Positions 12,592 through 26,400 of a stretch of 64,000 bases of DNA are shown one piece after another; the first letter of the stretch is position 1, and every line of letters starts with the position of its first letter. The notes beneath the pieces were generated by a model. The model was not told the origin of the DNA, did not search any database, and saw only the letters and a list, made by a program, of their open reading frames with translations. The stretch is from Acanthaster planci. Its lineage: Eukaryota; Echinodermata; Asteroidea; Valvatida; Acanthasteridae. The position numbers and the translations under genes are program-made. The stretch lies in NCBI RefSeq assembly GCF_001949145.1, contig NW_019091365.1, positions 3,013,407-3,077,406 on the forward strand. The letters are read 5' to 3'.

Positions 12592-15157
12592 GCTTGATGA
12601 GTGGTGTAAACCTATGTGGCATCAAAAATAATCTTCTGAGAACATGATATGACCGAGCAAATGCCACTCAACCAAAGTTCACCACCGAAACGAGTACTAC
12701 TGCACGTATGGCGACTGTATGTACACAGTCTAGTCTAGTACATACTGTACACGTAATTAATGTAAACCGTGACCCGCGTGCGCGTTCGATTCGTTGAATA
12801 TGAAGGTCAAAAAGTGAGGCGTACACGTCTACATGATATGCATATTTATGTATTCATGCATATTCGTTGAAAAGTTTCAGGGCGCGTTCAGAGGGATCCC
12901 AATACGACGCTTTCAGCGTCGATCTGCGCACTGCCGTGTTTGAAAACGAGGCTGTACGTGTCAGCTTCAATTCTTAATACGATCAGATGATTGAAAGGAA
13001 GGAGTTAAGACACAAAATACATAACGGTATGTGAAGTTCAGACTTTTCAGGCAGCAAAATTTTGTGGAAGAGTCTATCAGGATGACTCGACACGTAAAAT
13101 CAAAAGATAAAATAACGACAATTGACCGCGAACTAACGTACCTGCGATGGTTGTGTATCTTGTGCAGTGGGCGTGGTTAAAACTGAAGTGGCGTCGAACT
13201 TACGAACCGAATACTCCATGTAATGTACTCTGTGGATCATGGACTCCGGGTGCGCGCGAACAAGTTACGCAGAGAGCCTTGCTTTCGATGCCGATATGCG
13301 CAGACGGCGTAATGTCAAATCCCTATATACTCGACTTCGGCTCCGTCGGAGGCTTCAACTGTTTATTTATTTACAACCTGACTTTGAAGTTGTAAGCGCA
13401 ATAGTAAGTCTGATAGTGTTACAAACGCCACGTAAGATGCAAAAGAGCCAAACAGTACAGTCCTGCAATTGAATTTAAACGCTTCAGGCCTTTAATCGGG
13501 GGTTGGTTTCAGAGACACAGCCTGCAACGGAGACGGAGTTGAGTATTGGAAAACGGCTAGCCCTTAGTCAAGGCGCGCGTGGCACATTTTCATGCTCAGA
13601 ATCAGCGTACGCCAGCGCAGCATGCACATGTTGATGGCATGGGAATTGTGGGCAGCGGGACGCTTACCACGGCCAGGAAAAGTAAAAATGGGTGAAAGAA
13701 AAAAGCGAAAGGGACGAAAAGGAGAGATGAAATAGGATGAAATCAATAAGTTGCTTGAAATTCCCTTGGAAATGAACCTATTGTCGAAAATCGTTTAGCA
13801 GTTGGCAGCTGATGAGTGCTTTGCCCCATCTCCACGAAATTTTCTCCCCCCGCCCCAACAAACAAAGTGCTTCTCCTGTAATAAAAACATGCGCGTGCAG
13901 ACTTTTTCACGTTGATCTATGTGGAGGGTCGTTAAAATCCTTCACTGTGTTTTATTTACATTTTTTCGATTAAAAAGGTCTTTTATATATTTTACTGTTT
14001 TACAAATTCAGTATTTTTCAAATTTCATCGTTTTCCCTTTAATTCAAATCCTGAGGCAAAACACTGCAGGTGATGAGTCAATGCGTTAAGTATAAATAGC
14101 TTTTCGTTCATTCCAATTTAGGAATTGACCTGAAAATTTAGTAGGAATTTTTTCATAAAATATAGTCGACGAGACGAGGGAATCAAGCAGAGTGTCTCTC
14201 ATGTGTGGTGTCACTATTTTTCCAGTATTTAACAAATAGTTCTTTAGGTTTTGCATGTTTTGCAATATGAACCAGACACACGGCAAATGAATATAGCTTG
14301 TTACAGTTCATTGCATGTATTTCTTTTTAACTGTGTAGACTTTTACTAAATCAACTTTTACAAACGAGAAACACAAAGCATAAAATACCAAGAACCAAAC
14401 CAGTAAAATGCTATTTTTGATCAGTGAACCAGGCAGCCTGAAACCAAATACGAATCCCACAAACGTGAAGGATTAAATTGTAACTGCCCCCCTTATTCTC
14501 CACCTTGGTTGGTTCACGGCTGCTAGGTATGTCTAGTTGTACTAATTGACAGCACTAGTTTAGCTTAGTAGTCCCTCTAAAAACGGCGTAACTCGCCCTC
14601 TCTTCCTGGTGGTCGACCTGAGCAAACCAGTATTCCTGAGAACATAGTGTTGTGCGCAAGCCGCGGGAAAGAAGCTCTGTACTCGAGTGTGAGTTTGGCC
14701 TAGTGTAAATAATTGGGACGCTAATCACAGAACAACACTGAAAATTAGTCAATTTTTATGAGTGTCCATTTTAAATCTTGAAAGGATCAGTAAGTCACAC
14801 ACAGTGTAATTTCTTATACCATTGCTGTGCCGCGGAGTACAGTTGTAACGTACAATGTATAGGTGAAGCGCCTTTGTGAAGGCGCGTGTTGTTGTGGATG
14901 TAAAGGATAACGTGGGCTGGCTATGCCTGACCGGGTAGCAGACTCCAAAAGACGAGACTGCCACAGTATTGTTGCCGTGACTGACTACACAAGTACGCCT
15001 CGCTTAGGATTTTTCGTACGAAATTCCATCATGATTTTATTCGAATATTAACCACAAAAAACCAAACAAACAAACAAAGAAGGAATACACTTATGGTTCA
15101 GCCATTTACAGAAACAGAAACTCTAGATTAAGGTTCAAGGTTCATCAGACACCGAAT
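12592..15157. other. Upstream region of the SLC6 gene; no further gene seen
   Basis: About 2.6 kb beyond the SLC6 start codon. The first few hundred bases contain more CpG than the surrounding DNA (for example around 12770-12960 and 13180-13350), so a promoter and a 5' untranslated exon may be here, but I cannot place a transcription start. Short open frames on both strands show no recognisable protein and no splice logic. Confidence 0.5.
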
Positions 15158-15368
15158 CAGTGGCGTAGCCGGGGGGGGCTGGGGGAACGTGCACCCCCCT
15201 ACAAATTCCCGGTGCCCCTCACTGAAAAAAAGGATGAATGGATATTGACCAAGAATAACAAAAACTTGCCCCCCCCCAAAAAAAACCAAACCACTGAAAG
15301 CTGGTGCCCCCATGAGATGCTGGTGCCCCTTTGCTCCTCCCACTAGTAAAATTCTAGCTACGCCACTG
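15158..15368. mobile_element. Small hAT-like MITE with CAGTGGCGTAGC ends
   Basis: It begins cagtggcgtagc (15158-15169) and ends gctacgccactg (15357-15368), a perfect 12-bp terminal inverted repeat. The interior is rich in G and C runs around repeated ggtgcccc motifs and lacks coding capacity. The flanking octamers CACCGAAT and CATTGAAT match at 6 of 8 positions, consistent with an old 8-bp hAT duplication. Confidence 0.75.
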
Positions 15369-17666
15369 CATTGAATGACACCAAACAGCACCAAAGACTG
15401 GTTCCGACTGACTGAACTTCAAATGACATTGGTATCGGTTCACTTCGTGGAAATAAAACCGCGTTTTCTAGACTTTTCACGAAGTGATCTTTCTCAATGC
15501 GTCAGTCTGTGAAAAAATAATTTTAAATTTTGGAGAAGGAGGCCAACATTTTTAATTACCCAAATTAATTTAATTAACTCTTCAGAGCACTTATAAGTTG
15601 TTTAACTTTTTCAGAAATTAAAAGATTTTATCATTTCACAACAAGAATAGGCTATGCTAAGTACCCAAATTCATCAAAAATTGACATGTCAGATCGTAGT
15701 ACGATCAATGACTTTTTTAAAGAAGGTAACCGAGCATGTACATATATGGTATGTGGGCTGGGCAAACCGTGAACGATCACTACAACTTAACACAAATACT
15801 GTGCTATATTATAACCCTCGGTATATGTAACAGTTGTCCCATTGCTGTGTATTTTCCCTGAATACACCAGTGTTACACGCAAGGGAAGCCTCGAAATGAG
15901 GGTAATCGAACGCTGCAGTGTACTCGCCAACGCATTCTGGGAAAAAGGTTAAGTCCCCGCCACGTTCCATCATGTACGTCATTGCACGAACAGTCCATCC
16001 GTGACGTCATTACACTCGGGCAGCCTCCAGAGACCCGCTCACCAGCCGGGGTAGTAGTGGCTGACACCAGGGCAGGCACGAGAATCACGTGATGGCTAAG
16101 CGAACGCTTTGTGTAAGTTTGACTTACACGTGTAAGCTAATCGAACGCGCCCATTAAAGGTTTGCTTCCTGCGCAAAGTTGCCTCCCTATATTCAAGCGT
16201 AACAAGTCTGCAAAAATGTCCAAATCTTTCAATCGTGGTGTCCACACAATGGTTGCTTATTTAAGGCAAATTAATTCCACACTTTTGCCGTGCTTTTATA
16301 CGATAGGATTACAGAAAAGCGTCTCTTCTGAACAACAATATTTATGACGCTATTTTTACCCTTGGAATACGATTTTCTATTTTCCCGACCCACACCCAAC
16401 AGATGACCTTTTAGGCATTCTGCCATGATACATGCACAAAAGCCCTGAGTTCAGCACGTCTCGGTAAAAAAAGAATAAATTGAGACACTTGGCTTGCTTT
16501 GACGATTTACTCATAATCCTGGGATTTTTGTTCACGAGCAACACGAAGTAAATCATTCTTACTTAGTCCCTCTAAAATAACGCGGGATGTTAGTCAAGGT
16601 GTTTGCTCAAAGTCCGACACGAGAAGGTCAGAGAAGTCTAAAAAATACTTCAAGGCTTGAAATCAGCCCAACATTACAAGTACATGGAAAAGCTTGAAGA
16701 CGGGCTTTTGCCTGGAAACTAGCGTCCCAGAATGTTACAACGGCGCATGACGGCATGCAAGGACATACCGCACGTCCTTCAAAATCGCACCACGGCAACG
16801 AAGTGCCCTCTCCATTTCTTACATTTACCTACGCAATGTATTTTCTGCACGATCTTGAATTCAGGGACTTCACTGCTTATCCGTTCCATCCAGTTTTAGT
16901 TAACTTTGCTGAAAACCTGCAAATTCAGGCTCTGCATGGCGTGGGTCGGGTGCACCAAATAGGACGATTTGGAAACACGAAATGCAAAGCAGCACGGTTG
17001 TTTTGATCAGCTGTCAACTGGACGTTCTAGTTTCTTCCCTCTGACTAAATTCTTTACAAGGAGTTTCTTCTGAAGATAATACTAAACGAATGTGACACGT
17101 ACCTCAATGCAGCATCGGAAACTACATGCGTAGAAGCAAATGATAGCTGTTCCTCTCAGCAGAATTCAAGTCAAAATTGAGTCTAAAGTGGAAATCAAAC
17201 TAAAGTGCTTTTGAAAATTCGCCATTCACATGCAAAGTCATTGAAGGCTTTCTTCCGTGCCTCCATTACCTTTTACCATGCTTTTACTGACCTAGTAGAA
17301 TGACGCGACAATGCATGCTTAGGCTAGCCAAGGCCAAATCTCTCAATGTAAGTCAACACTGCAATAAATTTACAACCCGTCAGTGCATTTAATTCAGTTA
17401 TTTGATAACAAACATAAAACATTTGCCTCATTAAAATGTGAGTTTACATTCCAACAGGAGTTCCTTCTCAATGCTATCGATTCAAAATCCCAGATAAAGC
17501 CTAAAATACCTTTTAAACAATCCACAGTTGGAATGCTGGTAATATATATTTTGTACCAATCCCACTGATCAACATAGGGTTTTCTCATGCGCTGGGTTCT
17601 GAATACGGACGTGTATAACAAATCTGGACAGGCAACGCCTTGTGTGAAATGGAAGCCTCACAGCGG
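15369..17666. other. Non-genic stretch; nothing firm seen
   Basis: No exon chain or RNA gene can be read. The sub-region about 15880-16160 is richer in CpG, includes a CRE-like tgacgtca at about 16002 and repeats the word aatcgaacgc at both edges, so it may be a degenerate transposon or a CpG-rich regulatory patch. Confidence 0.4.
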
Positions 17667-17787
17667 TCATTTTACCGAGCTGAATACGAAAGGCGGGTTG
17701 GCTCGGTTGCCATTGTACCTATTGACGCCAGGGAGAACAAAGGGCGGGCATTGCCGGGCAAGCTTCGTATTCGGCTCGGTAAAATGG
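17667..17787. repeat. 24-bp inverted repeat enclosing ~73 bp (foldback element)
   Basis: Arm 17667-17690 (starting cattttaccgagctgaatac) pairs with 17764-17787 (ending attcggctcggtaaaatgg) with about two mismatches. The interior is G-rich and non-coding. This looks like a short MITE or the core of one; no convincing target-site duplication was found. Confidence 0.7.
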
Positions 17788-18094
17788 CCACTAGTGGATC
17801 CAATGATTTCTATAAGCTGATTAAAGGCATTGCGAGTCCACTTTTTTTATATACGTTCGTGGTTCTAAAGCGTTGAAGGTCCCATATTACAATGCTAGTG
17901 CCCCCAAGCCACCAAATTCAGAAACGGAGTTCAGTGAAGTGTTGAACAGCTAGTATTCAGCTATGAAGCTCCCATAGTATTGCACACAAAAGATAAATAC
18001 AGGTGTCACAAATGAATTTATTTTGTAAATTTGCACCAGTGTGAAGTTAATAATATGGAATATAAACTAGTCTCTGTGTGTTTTTACTATATAT

Positions 18095-18838
18095 TGTGAC
18101 GCCGCGCCCCTCCGCCGAAGGCGAGGGCGCCCTCCTCCTCGCGGTGCGGCGCGTCGGACGGCACGCCGGAGAGTCCCTGAGCGGCTAGGGACGAGTCCGT
18201 TGGGACCGAAGTATACCGTCCCCCAAGAAAGTTTGTCTTCGTCGAGATGATGGCTAATCTGATTGGTCGAAACTTAATGACGTAACCCGGACAGACCTGA
18301 CTTGAAACTTCGCCTGGACTCCTGACTTATATACAACAATTAACAAGCGGCTGGTTTATTTATCAACACTCTCAACCAATACACCAGTAGAGGGCGCTAT
18401 TGACGGGGAGACTGTGTGATTAAACGTGACCGGACTTCGCCCAGCAGAGCAGCGAACACCACAATTAATTGTGAGCATCCAGTGCCGAATCAGGGACTTT
18501 GGCAAGTCTACGGGGCTTATTGTCAGGGCTGCGCTACACGCAACTCACGTCACGAGATAGCAATCCACCCTTGCATCGACCGCAAGCTCCTATCAGGAAC
18601 TATACCGCACCACCAATTAGCCCCTCAACCTACCGAGCCCCTCAACGGCACACCCACCACTCGGACTTAGGCACAGTCACACTAGGCTAGGTGACTTTAA
18701 CCCTTGCACAGGATTCTCGACCCTTACCTCAGGATCAGCCCTTGATCAGGACGACTAGGCCAAGCCTGCCCGCGCGTTTTATAGCTTGGCACCGCGCCTA
18801 GTACTAGTACAGTGATTAGCGCCCTCTGTCACGTCACA
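18095..18838. mobile_element. Probable solo LTR of a retrotransposon, 744 bp
   Basis: The block starts TGTGACG (18095) and ends CGTCACA (18838), the TG...CA inverted termini typical of an LTR, and is flanked on both sides by ATAT (18091-18094, 18839-18842), a 4-bp target-site duplication. It is clearly more GC-rich than its surroundings. A TATA-like ttatata at 18327 lies where an LTR promoter would be. No internal retroelement genes adjoin it, which is expected after LTR-LTR recombination. Alternative: a DNA transposon with an 11-bp ATATTGTGACG inverted repeat. Orientation is inferred only from the TATA position. Confidence 0.7.
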
Positions 18839-18842
18839 ATAT

Positions 18843-21321
18843 TTACTTACCTGCCATTTCATTGGTTACAAGTTATTGAATGTTAATTAGGTCTGTGTAC
18901 TTACCTGCTTCCCAGAGGGCAGCATTGCTGAAACCACCGAATAAGGAATGGTATGCCAAAGTCAGCGAGTGTGGAGCAGTGTGCGTTGAAGTGTAAATAG
19001 TGCCATGGTTATGAACAACTGAGTCCAAATTCTTGTCAATTATTTTTAGGGGGGTGCCAGGCCCTGAGAGTTGTTGCTGCTAGCAGGAGGGACACTTGCT
19101 GCTGAACCCTCAAGCTGGCAACATCGATAGAGCTCAGGACAAACCAAAGCCAAGTGCCAACAAATTATTGTCGACAGTCTGAGCAATAGCAAGTTATACA
19201 GGTAGTGGCTGCTAGGTATTGTTTTTCCCAAGTGGATGAAAACCCACCTAACCATGGGTGTCATTCTTGTTGATGTTAAAACATCTATATTGTGAAAATT
19301 TACTTAGATAGTGACTATAAAGACAATTTTTTGCATTAAGAAACAAACTGCATGTGGCAGATAAAATTTTGATCTTTCTAAAAGTAAGTAGAAATTTCCC
19401 AAGGTAAGTAAGTCAGTTTGGTATTCACTTTTAGATGGCGGAAGTTTTGGGGTAAAACCCAAGCCATTTAATCTGATTGGTGAGACCCGCATAAAACGCC
19501 TGATGAGAAGCCAGCCCTGGGAACTGGTGGGCCGGTTTCGTCACCGTAATTACTGTGACCCCTTTGTGAGTTGCGGTGAGACTGAGAACCCACCATGAAC
19601 TTGAGCCCTCCGTGTGTTCCATTGGCCAAGAAAGCCTCCATAAAGTTCCAAGGTTCCAGGAAACACCCGTGCATCGGACGGGAGGGACACTTTAGTCATT
19701 CACCCAGAACACTGACAGAATTGTAATCTGGAATATTTACTGGTATATACATGTACTTTTATCCTTTGGATAAGTGTTAAAGTGTTAATTGTGAAGCATT
19801 ATGTGTTCTGTTAAGTGTTAGATTGAAAAGCCACACAAAATTGCCCGGTGTTGAAAGAATCACTGATAAAATTGAAGTGTGATTCTAGGTAATGATATTA
19901 TAAAGTTGAAGTAAGGAGAAAGAGATTGAAAAAGTAAGTGCTGGTGAAAACTGAAGTGGAAGCCACCACGGTAAAAGGGGAGAACAATTTTGGAACCGAG
20001 TAATTATTGAGGTGGTGGTTGTGAAAAAAGGAAAGAAACCTTTAACCTTTATTAAAGAAACCTCTGTGGATTTTTAAAAAGATGAAAATATGTTAAAATG
20101 GTGTAAAACGAAACTGATTTGAAATTGTGCTGTAGATAAGTAAACAGAATCTGACTGTGTGGTAAAAAAACCGAATGGATCTTGAAGTGGTGTGTAAAAG
20201 CTAAAGGACAAAGAATTGTGGAAAAGGATCTAAGTGAGTATTGGGATAATACAATTTGACTTTGGAATAAATATTTATTGCCACATTGAAAGTGATGAAG
20301 ACTTGAATATTGAAATTGTTAGTGATTTGGGGAAGTTCTCCAACGAGTGCGCCAGTTGGTGGATGTGGGAATTTCTGAAGGCATAGATGTTAGCACTTGT
20401 AGTTTTAAGGAAGTGAATACGGCTATATAGAAATATTGACTTATAGAGAATTGGTGCAGTTGTTTCATCGCTCGAGTCTTGGGCATGTTCCATTTCTCGT
20501 ACTTGGCGTGAGCCATCTATGGTGGCTGAGTGACAACTGGGGTAAACGTTTGATAAACATACTCTCTCCAGGGAATTTCTTCAAAGGGGTTTCAAGGTAC
20601 ACATGTCGTAACTCCAAGATCAAAAGTTTTCGTCGGGCAATGAATGCTAGGGATGAATATATGTCTTTTCCTTTACTCGAAATACTCAAGAAGCCACGAA
20701 GCACAGAGTGGTTAATTTCTTCTATGCCGGGGAGCAATGCACACACATGCCAGATATCGTCAAACATGTGACTGGCTCCACAAAAATGGGTATTATGGGA
20801 CATTTTTTTCCAAATTGAGTTACATACACATTTGAATTGGTTGCATTGTAAGCTTTAATTTGGTGTAGGTTTGAACACAGTGGCATTTTGCAATCTGGAG
20901 ATATATTGATTTCTGCATGATAATCAAATCATACATATAGAATTTCTTTCAGAAATAATGCCCTTTAAACACAGGAATTGGAAAAAGAAATCAGCCAAGA
21001 AGAAAGTCTCTTGATACCCATAGCAACAGTTAGGCTTCTTGTATAAACTGTGAAAGTACTAGTCCAATAGAAGCCAATAACCAAGAATTAAAAAATCACG
21101 CTGTCCACATAAAAAGCCTGTAGTGTGAAATAGCACAGTGTCCCTTAAAACCCTTTTTCGCATAGTGGGTCACATATATACATGTACATAATGTACTCCG
21201 CTTTTAAATACTTCAGCATTATTCTAATGCTTAAAAGAACAAATAAGGAACTTAATCTTGGCTCATATATAGAGCATACAGATTTTAGGGCCATAAAAAT
21301 TTGTCTGGGCAACGTCAAATG
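18843..21321. other. Non-genic region with possible transposon debris
   Basis: No supported gene. Opposed open frames of about 110 codons overlap at 20436-20803. The minus-strand one has a spaced Cys/His/Trp pattern vaguely like the C-terminal end of a LINE reverse transcriptase, but I cannot identify a family. About 19700-20280 is simple A/G-rich sequence without structure. Confidence 0.35.
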
Positions 21322-21587
21322 TCACAAAACTGCAATACACGGTAGCCAAGTCTGAAGTCCTGAATTCATGGTTGGACGCGGATGTCTTACTAATGACATT
21401 TTTTCTCTTGAATACCTTTCCCCACACAACTTAAATATGGTGATTCTATCTTTCACATTCATCAAAATACTCCAGATCAAAGCATACACAAGTTCCAGAC
21501 AGAAAAAAATGTACAGTACAAGCAACAAGGCAATTCCTCCAAGGAGAACAAACAATCCATCCGTGAACAACACCCAGCTGAGGCCTT
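21322..21587 (-). CDS. Candidate terminal exon of an unidentified membrane protein
   Basis: On the minus strand a good acceptor (ggtttccag, ending at 21588) opens an 87-codon frame closed by TGA at 21322. It encodes a hydrophobic block (GLFVLLGGIALLLVLYIFFC, then LVYALIWSIL), followed by a charged tail with KDR and GERYSREK. I do not recognise the family and could not find convincing upstream exons. It could be the last exon of a small membrane protein lying between SLC6 and ABCD, or a chance open frame. Confidence 0.25.
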
Positions 21588-23416
21588 CTGGAAACCAACA
21601 AGTACTTATACACATAAGACCACAGTTGATAATTCTACATCATGTACTCGCCAACACAATGCATGGCTCAACAATGCATGTCCCATTCCGAAGATATACC
21701 ACAAAGCAAACATCTTTATGACAGCTACCAGTACACAAAGATATCATTATCAAGGCAGTAATCTAAGATTAGGCCTTTTTTAATCATATGTATCCTTGAA
21801 ATGGTACTTAAAGCACGCACCTCAAATGACTTTTCATTATACTTGGGGTGGCAACCACCTCTCATCCGTATGATAAGGGTTCGGCCCAACTTGGACCTTG
21901 AGGTTGTGGTAGATTCTTTCTTGATCCATAAGAGCTTTTCCCTTATTGTCCAGTTTTCCTCCCTTCATTAGGCAGTTGCCCAGGCACCTTCATTAACATG
22001 CCTTCATCTCAACCACTCTGTAGATGCATCCTTTGTAATCTTTCAGCCCTGTTGATATATATACGTCACGAGAGACTTATTCTTCTCTCAGCTTTCTGAG
22101 GACTGTACAGCAAAAGCTTGAAAAAATATCAAAAAGATCCACCATTCTACTGAAAACACAAGTCAGTTGTTCTCACTTTTCCACCAAAGGCAAGAATTTG
22201 GGTAAAGTGCTCTGCTCATGGACATATAAATAACCCTTACGACAAGCCTGAGTTAGCATATAAACATAAGAAAAAAACAGATCTTGAGATCACAAGTATA
22301 TCCTAAAAGACTGACGGCCCACACACTGCTGCTAAAATTATCATAATACTGCTGCTAAATACAAGGTTGGGCCCTGCCTGGTTATACTTGATGGATTTGG
22401 TTTATTGTACACACAATTTACTCTCGAATTTCAAGGGTAAGCTTTTCATGACATAATGATAAATTATTAATTTTGCTTTATCACAAATTTATGGTAAAAC
22501 ACTCTGACAATGCTTGTGTGTGTGTAATGCACAATACTCTACTGCAGCTGCTTAAAGTTTGCTGACATGAACATTTGCACAAATTAAAGAAATGACTTCA
22601 TCAACAAGTCTCCTGATTCAAAATTTAAGTCTAGCGAACGAAAGCGGAGACGTCTCCTGGTTACAATATAATGGCCAAAGAATGAAGATTAAAACCAGTA
22701 AACGACGCACTCACATGTAACCATTAAAACCGATGACACGTGGACTCCAAGAATACACTGTGTCTATACTGATGATAGATTTTAAAAAATTGTTTTCCAC
22801 TGAGAAATAAAATGCAGGTTTAGGGAACATGCATGCTATGTCTCACATACTTTGTACCCTAAACATGTGTGTGCGCAAAACTGAAAAACCATCACACAAA
22901 ATGACATGTACGGTATTAACAAATGCACAGAAACAACTTCAATACGCAAAACCAGCGCTAAGAGAAAGCTTAATTTTCAAGCTTAATTCAACCTGAAACT
23001 ACGACTGGTCTGGTCCACGTCTTTAAGACTTTTATCTCCCGGCAGTGTCCTCAGGAAATACTCTGAAGTCTGTAATGGTAAGAGATGACACATAACAGTT
23101 TGGATTGCAACTTTGGACAAAAATGATTTAAGAAATGATTGAAAACAGCTTTGTGTGATCTGCCGAAGTTTCAACATTGTTGTTGGAACTAAAAACTCAT
23201 GATAACAATATCTGTAGCAATTATGAAATAAAATTAATGATGATAAATAGTTGCAACTACTGATATAATGATATTAAGCATGCGCATGCAATTAAAGTCA
23301 GATAGCACAACCTATTTATACGGCTGATTCTGTTCTAAACATCATTACAAAAACTTCTTCAGCGCTACCAACCACTTATCGTTGCAACACTTACATACAC
23401 ATTCAAACCCCTCTCC

Positions 23417-26400
23417 TTACTGGTCGCTCTCTGTCCCTGGAATGTCCAGCTCCTGGTCGTCTGCCAAGCTGCTGGAGTGCTCCGAGGCCTTGCGAGTCCG
23501 GTGGACCGAGTCCTCCCCAAGAATCTCGCACAGCTCGTCCAGCCGCTCCTGCATGCCTGGCACCCCAGCCAGCTGTGCCTCCAGCCGCTGCTTCTCCTCG
23601 TTCAGTGACAGACGCTTGGTGACGTTCAGCTCCTCCAGCCGCCAGCCACCCTCCCCGTCAAACTGCAGAAGGTGGGTGTGGAACTTCCTGCAGAGGACGC
23701 GGGGCAGCAGACACGAGTGTAGTAGAATGGCACAAACGTGTGGATCTGAGCTTAGCTCACCCTCCTTGTCGTGCAGATGCAAGGGCTGTTACTCTCGAGT
23801 TGCAGAGACTCACTAGGCTCAAGTGCAGCTCTTGCAAGACCTGCACTTGCAGGGCAGGTACTTTGTTCTTTGTACTTTGTAAGGGGCAAGGCAGTTTCTT
23901 CTTTACAAAGGGCACTTCAATTACAAAATCAACTTGTCTATGGGAAAATGGGAATGGGCCTCAAGGCAAAGACTACAGGTCCCAAGGCACTTATCTCCAA
24001 TGCCTCCCTAAATTTCTACCCTGCACTTGACCCTCGCCCGTCACTTGAATGTGTGGATCGCTTGAGTGAGACTGAGAGCACTAACCACAAAAACCATACA
24101 TTACATGAATATTGGCTGGTGCAAAGTCAGGTAATGTGTAGTTTAGCATTATATAAAGCATTATAAATGTAATCCAATAGTTCTATTCATGCACTGAATT
24201 TCCTAATGTAACTACTGTCAGAAAGTCTGAAACCCTGTCATTATGCTACAGAGTACCAAAGTGAATACGTCACACAATTATGTGTGTAAAAGGTATTAAT
24301 GCGAGAACAGCACGTGAACCAACACGCGCACGGTTTCGATTCGTTTGCGCTACACTTCCTGGTTCAAAATGACGTCACACTTCGGTACTCTATAGCAGCA
24401 AAGGTAAAGAAAATGTTTGACTTTGTCAGCCATCCCAGTGGCCAGTGTTACAACAATGATTCACAAAGGTATCTCTTACCAGAGAGAAGGCCTGTGTGTG
24501 ATGGTCAGCATAATGATGCCTGCATCCTTGGCCCGCTGGAAGATCTTGCCTTCCACGTCAATGCTCACGGCACTTGTACATTCATCCAGAAGTGCAAACT
24601 TGGGTCTGGCGGTGAAATGCACAGGAAAACACTCACGAGTATGGATATCAAATAATCTGTATTATTATAATGATCACTGGGATATCATTCAAAACACAGT
24701 TGAAAGTTTGAAAGGTTAGATCTCTCACTTCTGGTAGAAGAGTCTTGCCATGCCCATTCGCTGCTTCTCCCCGCCTGATAATACATCTTTCCAGTCACGC
24801 ACTGCATCCCAACCTGTGTCCAGAACCAATATATAGCATTACATGAAAACTTCAACAGTTTTTCTCTGAATGCACCTCACGCTGCATTAACAGCAGGCAT
24901 CTTTGTTCTACTCCTCCCTGGATGTGCCTTTGAGTACAATGTTTTCTCCTCTTCTTTATGGTGCGCATTTAGTTTATGTGTTCTACTTTTTCCCCAGGGC
25001 CTTGTTACTTTGTGCCGGGGTGCCCGTTACCGGGTACCTTGGGTTTGTAGGCATAGCCGAGGTGCCCAAAATCAGACAAAAGAGCTGAGCCTTGTAACAA
25101 AAGACCACACTTAGAACAAAAGACCGAGCTGCTGGGAATTGCCAACATTTTTTCGATCGTCAATATCAGAGGAAATCTGTCATTGTTTGAAAGATTATAC
25201 CACTGTTTGTGGCATACAGCGCGAGTGGATTACCACTGGGGACAAAAGCGCTCCAGCGTTAAACTGATGAGCGATACAAGACTGTCTCTTCCGAAGCCTA
25301 TATTCTAGCCTGGTTCCCTTATGAATCCAAAGATCACACTCCATACCAACAAAATTAAAAGAAAGTTTCTTGGGCTCAAGTAAGCACATTATTTTGAAAA
25401 GTTTGACACACAACGTTTTAAGATTTTTGGGTGCAGCTTAAGGTATGAGGAAAGTTTTTCTTGTCTTGATTAAACGAAAATTGGCAGAATGTGATCTCAT
25501 ACCACAACCCCTGAAGACCTGTGTGCATTCATAAGACTTGCATTTATGTAATAAAGAAAATCCAATCGTGTAGTGTGCATGAGCAACTGGCTCAAATGCT
25601 TAATCAAGCGACTGAAACAACTTCATTTGCCCTTGACCGCTGCTCATCCTGTGGTGACTGAGATCATAACACCATCCTTACCCCCTTCTCTGTTGACAAT
25701 GGGCTGGAGGTTGACTGTGGCCAGGATTCCTTCAAGGTCCTTATCCGTTAGGCCCTTCTTGAGCATGTCAGCACGCTGGTCAGGGTAGATCACCTGGTCC
25801 CGCAGCGTGCCAAGGGACATGTAGGGTCTGAAACCAGACATTTGGATTAGATTTTCAGGACCGACGGCTCTGGTAGAACGGCACTGAAAATTTGGCAGTT
25901 CAGGGCTTTGAACAACCGACATAGTGGTGGACACCATTCAAGGCTGATATAAATGAATTTCCCTTTAAACACGGTTAGCAGCACATACAAAGACGGCTTG
26001 ATGCATCTTATGTGTAAATGTACACTCTGTCCAACATGACCGACCTCTTCCTGTACATCTATCCAAATGAGATGCAATCAAGCAACATGAGTCTTTTGTC
26101 CAAGTTTTATTTGAAGAAACATCTCTTAATAAAATGTCCAAAAATTAAATCTTTTCAGTTTCCAACTTCCACAACAACTGATCCAAAGGTTGTTAAAAGG
26201 TTGGAATTTTCCTAGAAATGAGGTTGACACTGTATTCCATTCAAATGAATGAAATTCAATAAACTGGCCTGGGACGAAATATGCCTGATTTTGCTTTGAA
26301 TCACAAATACAGAAAATCATTAAGTTAACTGAAAAAGGTAATTATAACAAAGTCCTTTATTTGGAAGGCAAAGGAAACTGAATGAAGTTGGATTCAAATT

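Noticed and set aside
13147-13472. Overlapping plus-strand open frames as an exon
   Set aside because: Two frames overlap in CpG-rich DNA with no recognisable protein and no suitable partner exon.
16000-16010. CRE-like tgacgtca as a regulatory site
   Set aside because: An 8-bp palindrome in a CpG-rich patch far from any mapped gene start is not enough evidence.
17790-17801. ACTAGTGGATCC as cloning-vector polylinker contamination
   Set aside because: Only 12 bp match, and the flanks are not vector sequence. They continue an inverted-repeat element.
20436-20803. Protein-coding gene from the opposed ~110-codon open frames
   Set aside because: No family match, no splice signals linking to other exons, and both strands are open over the same bases. 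Kept only as possible transposon debris.
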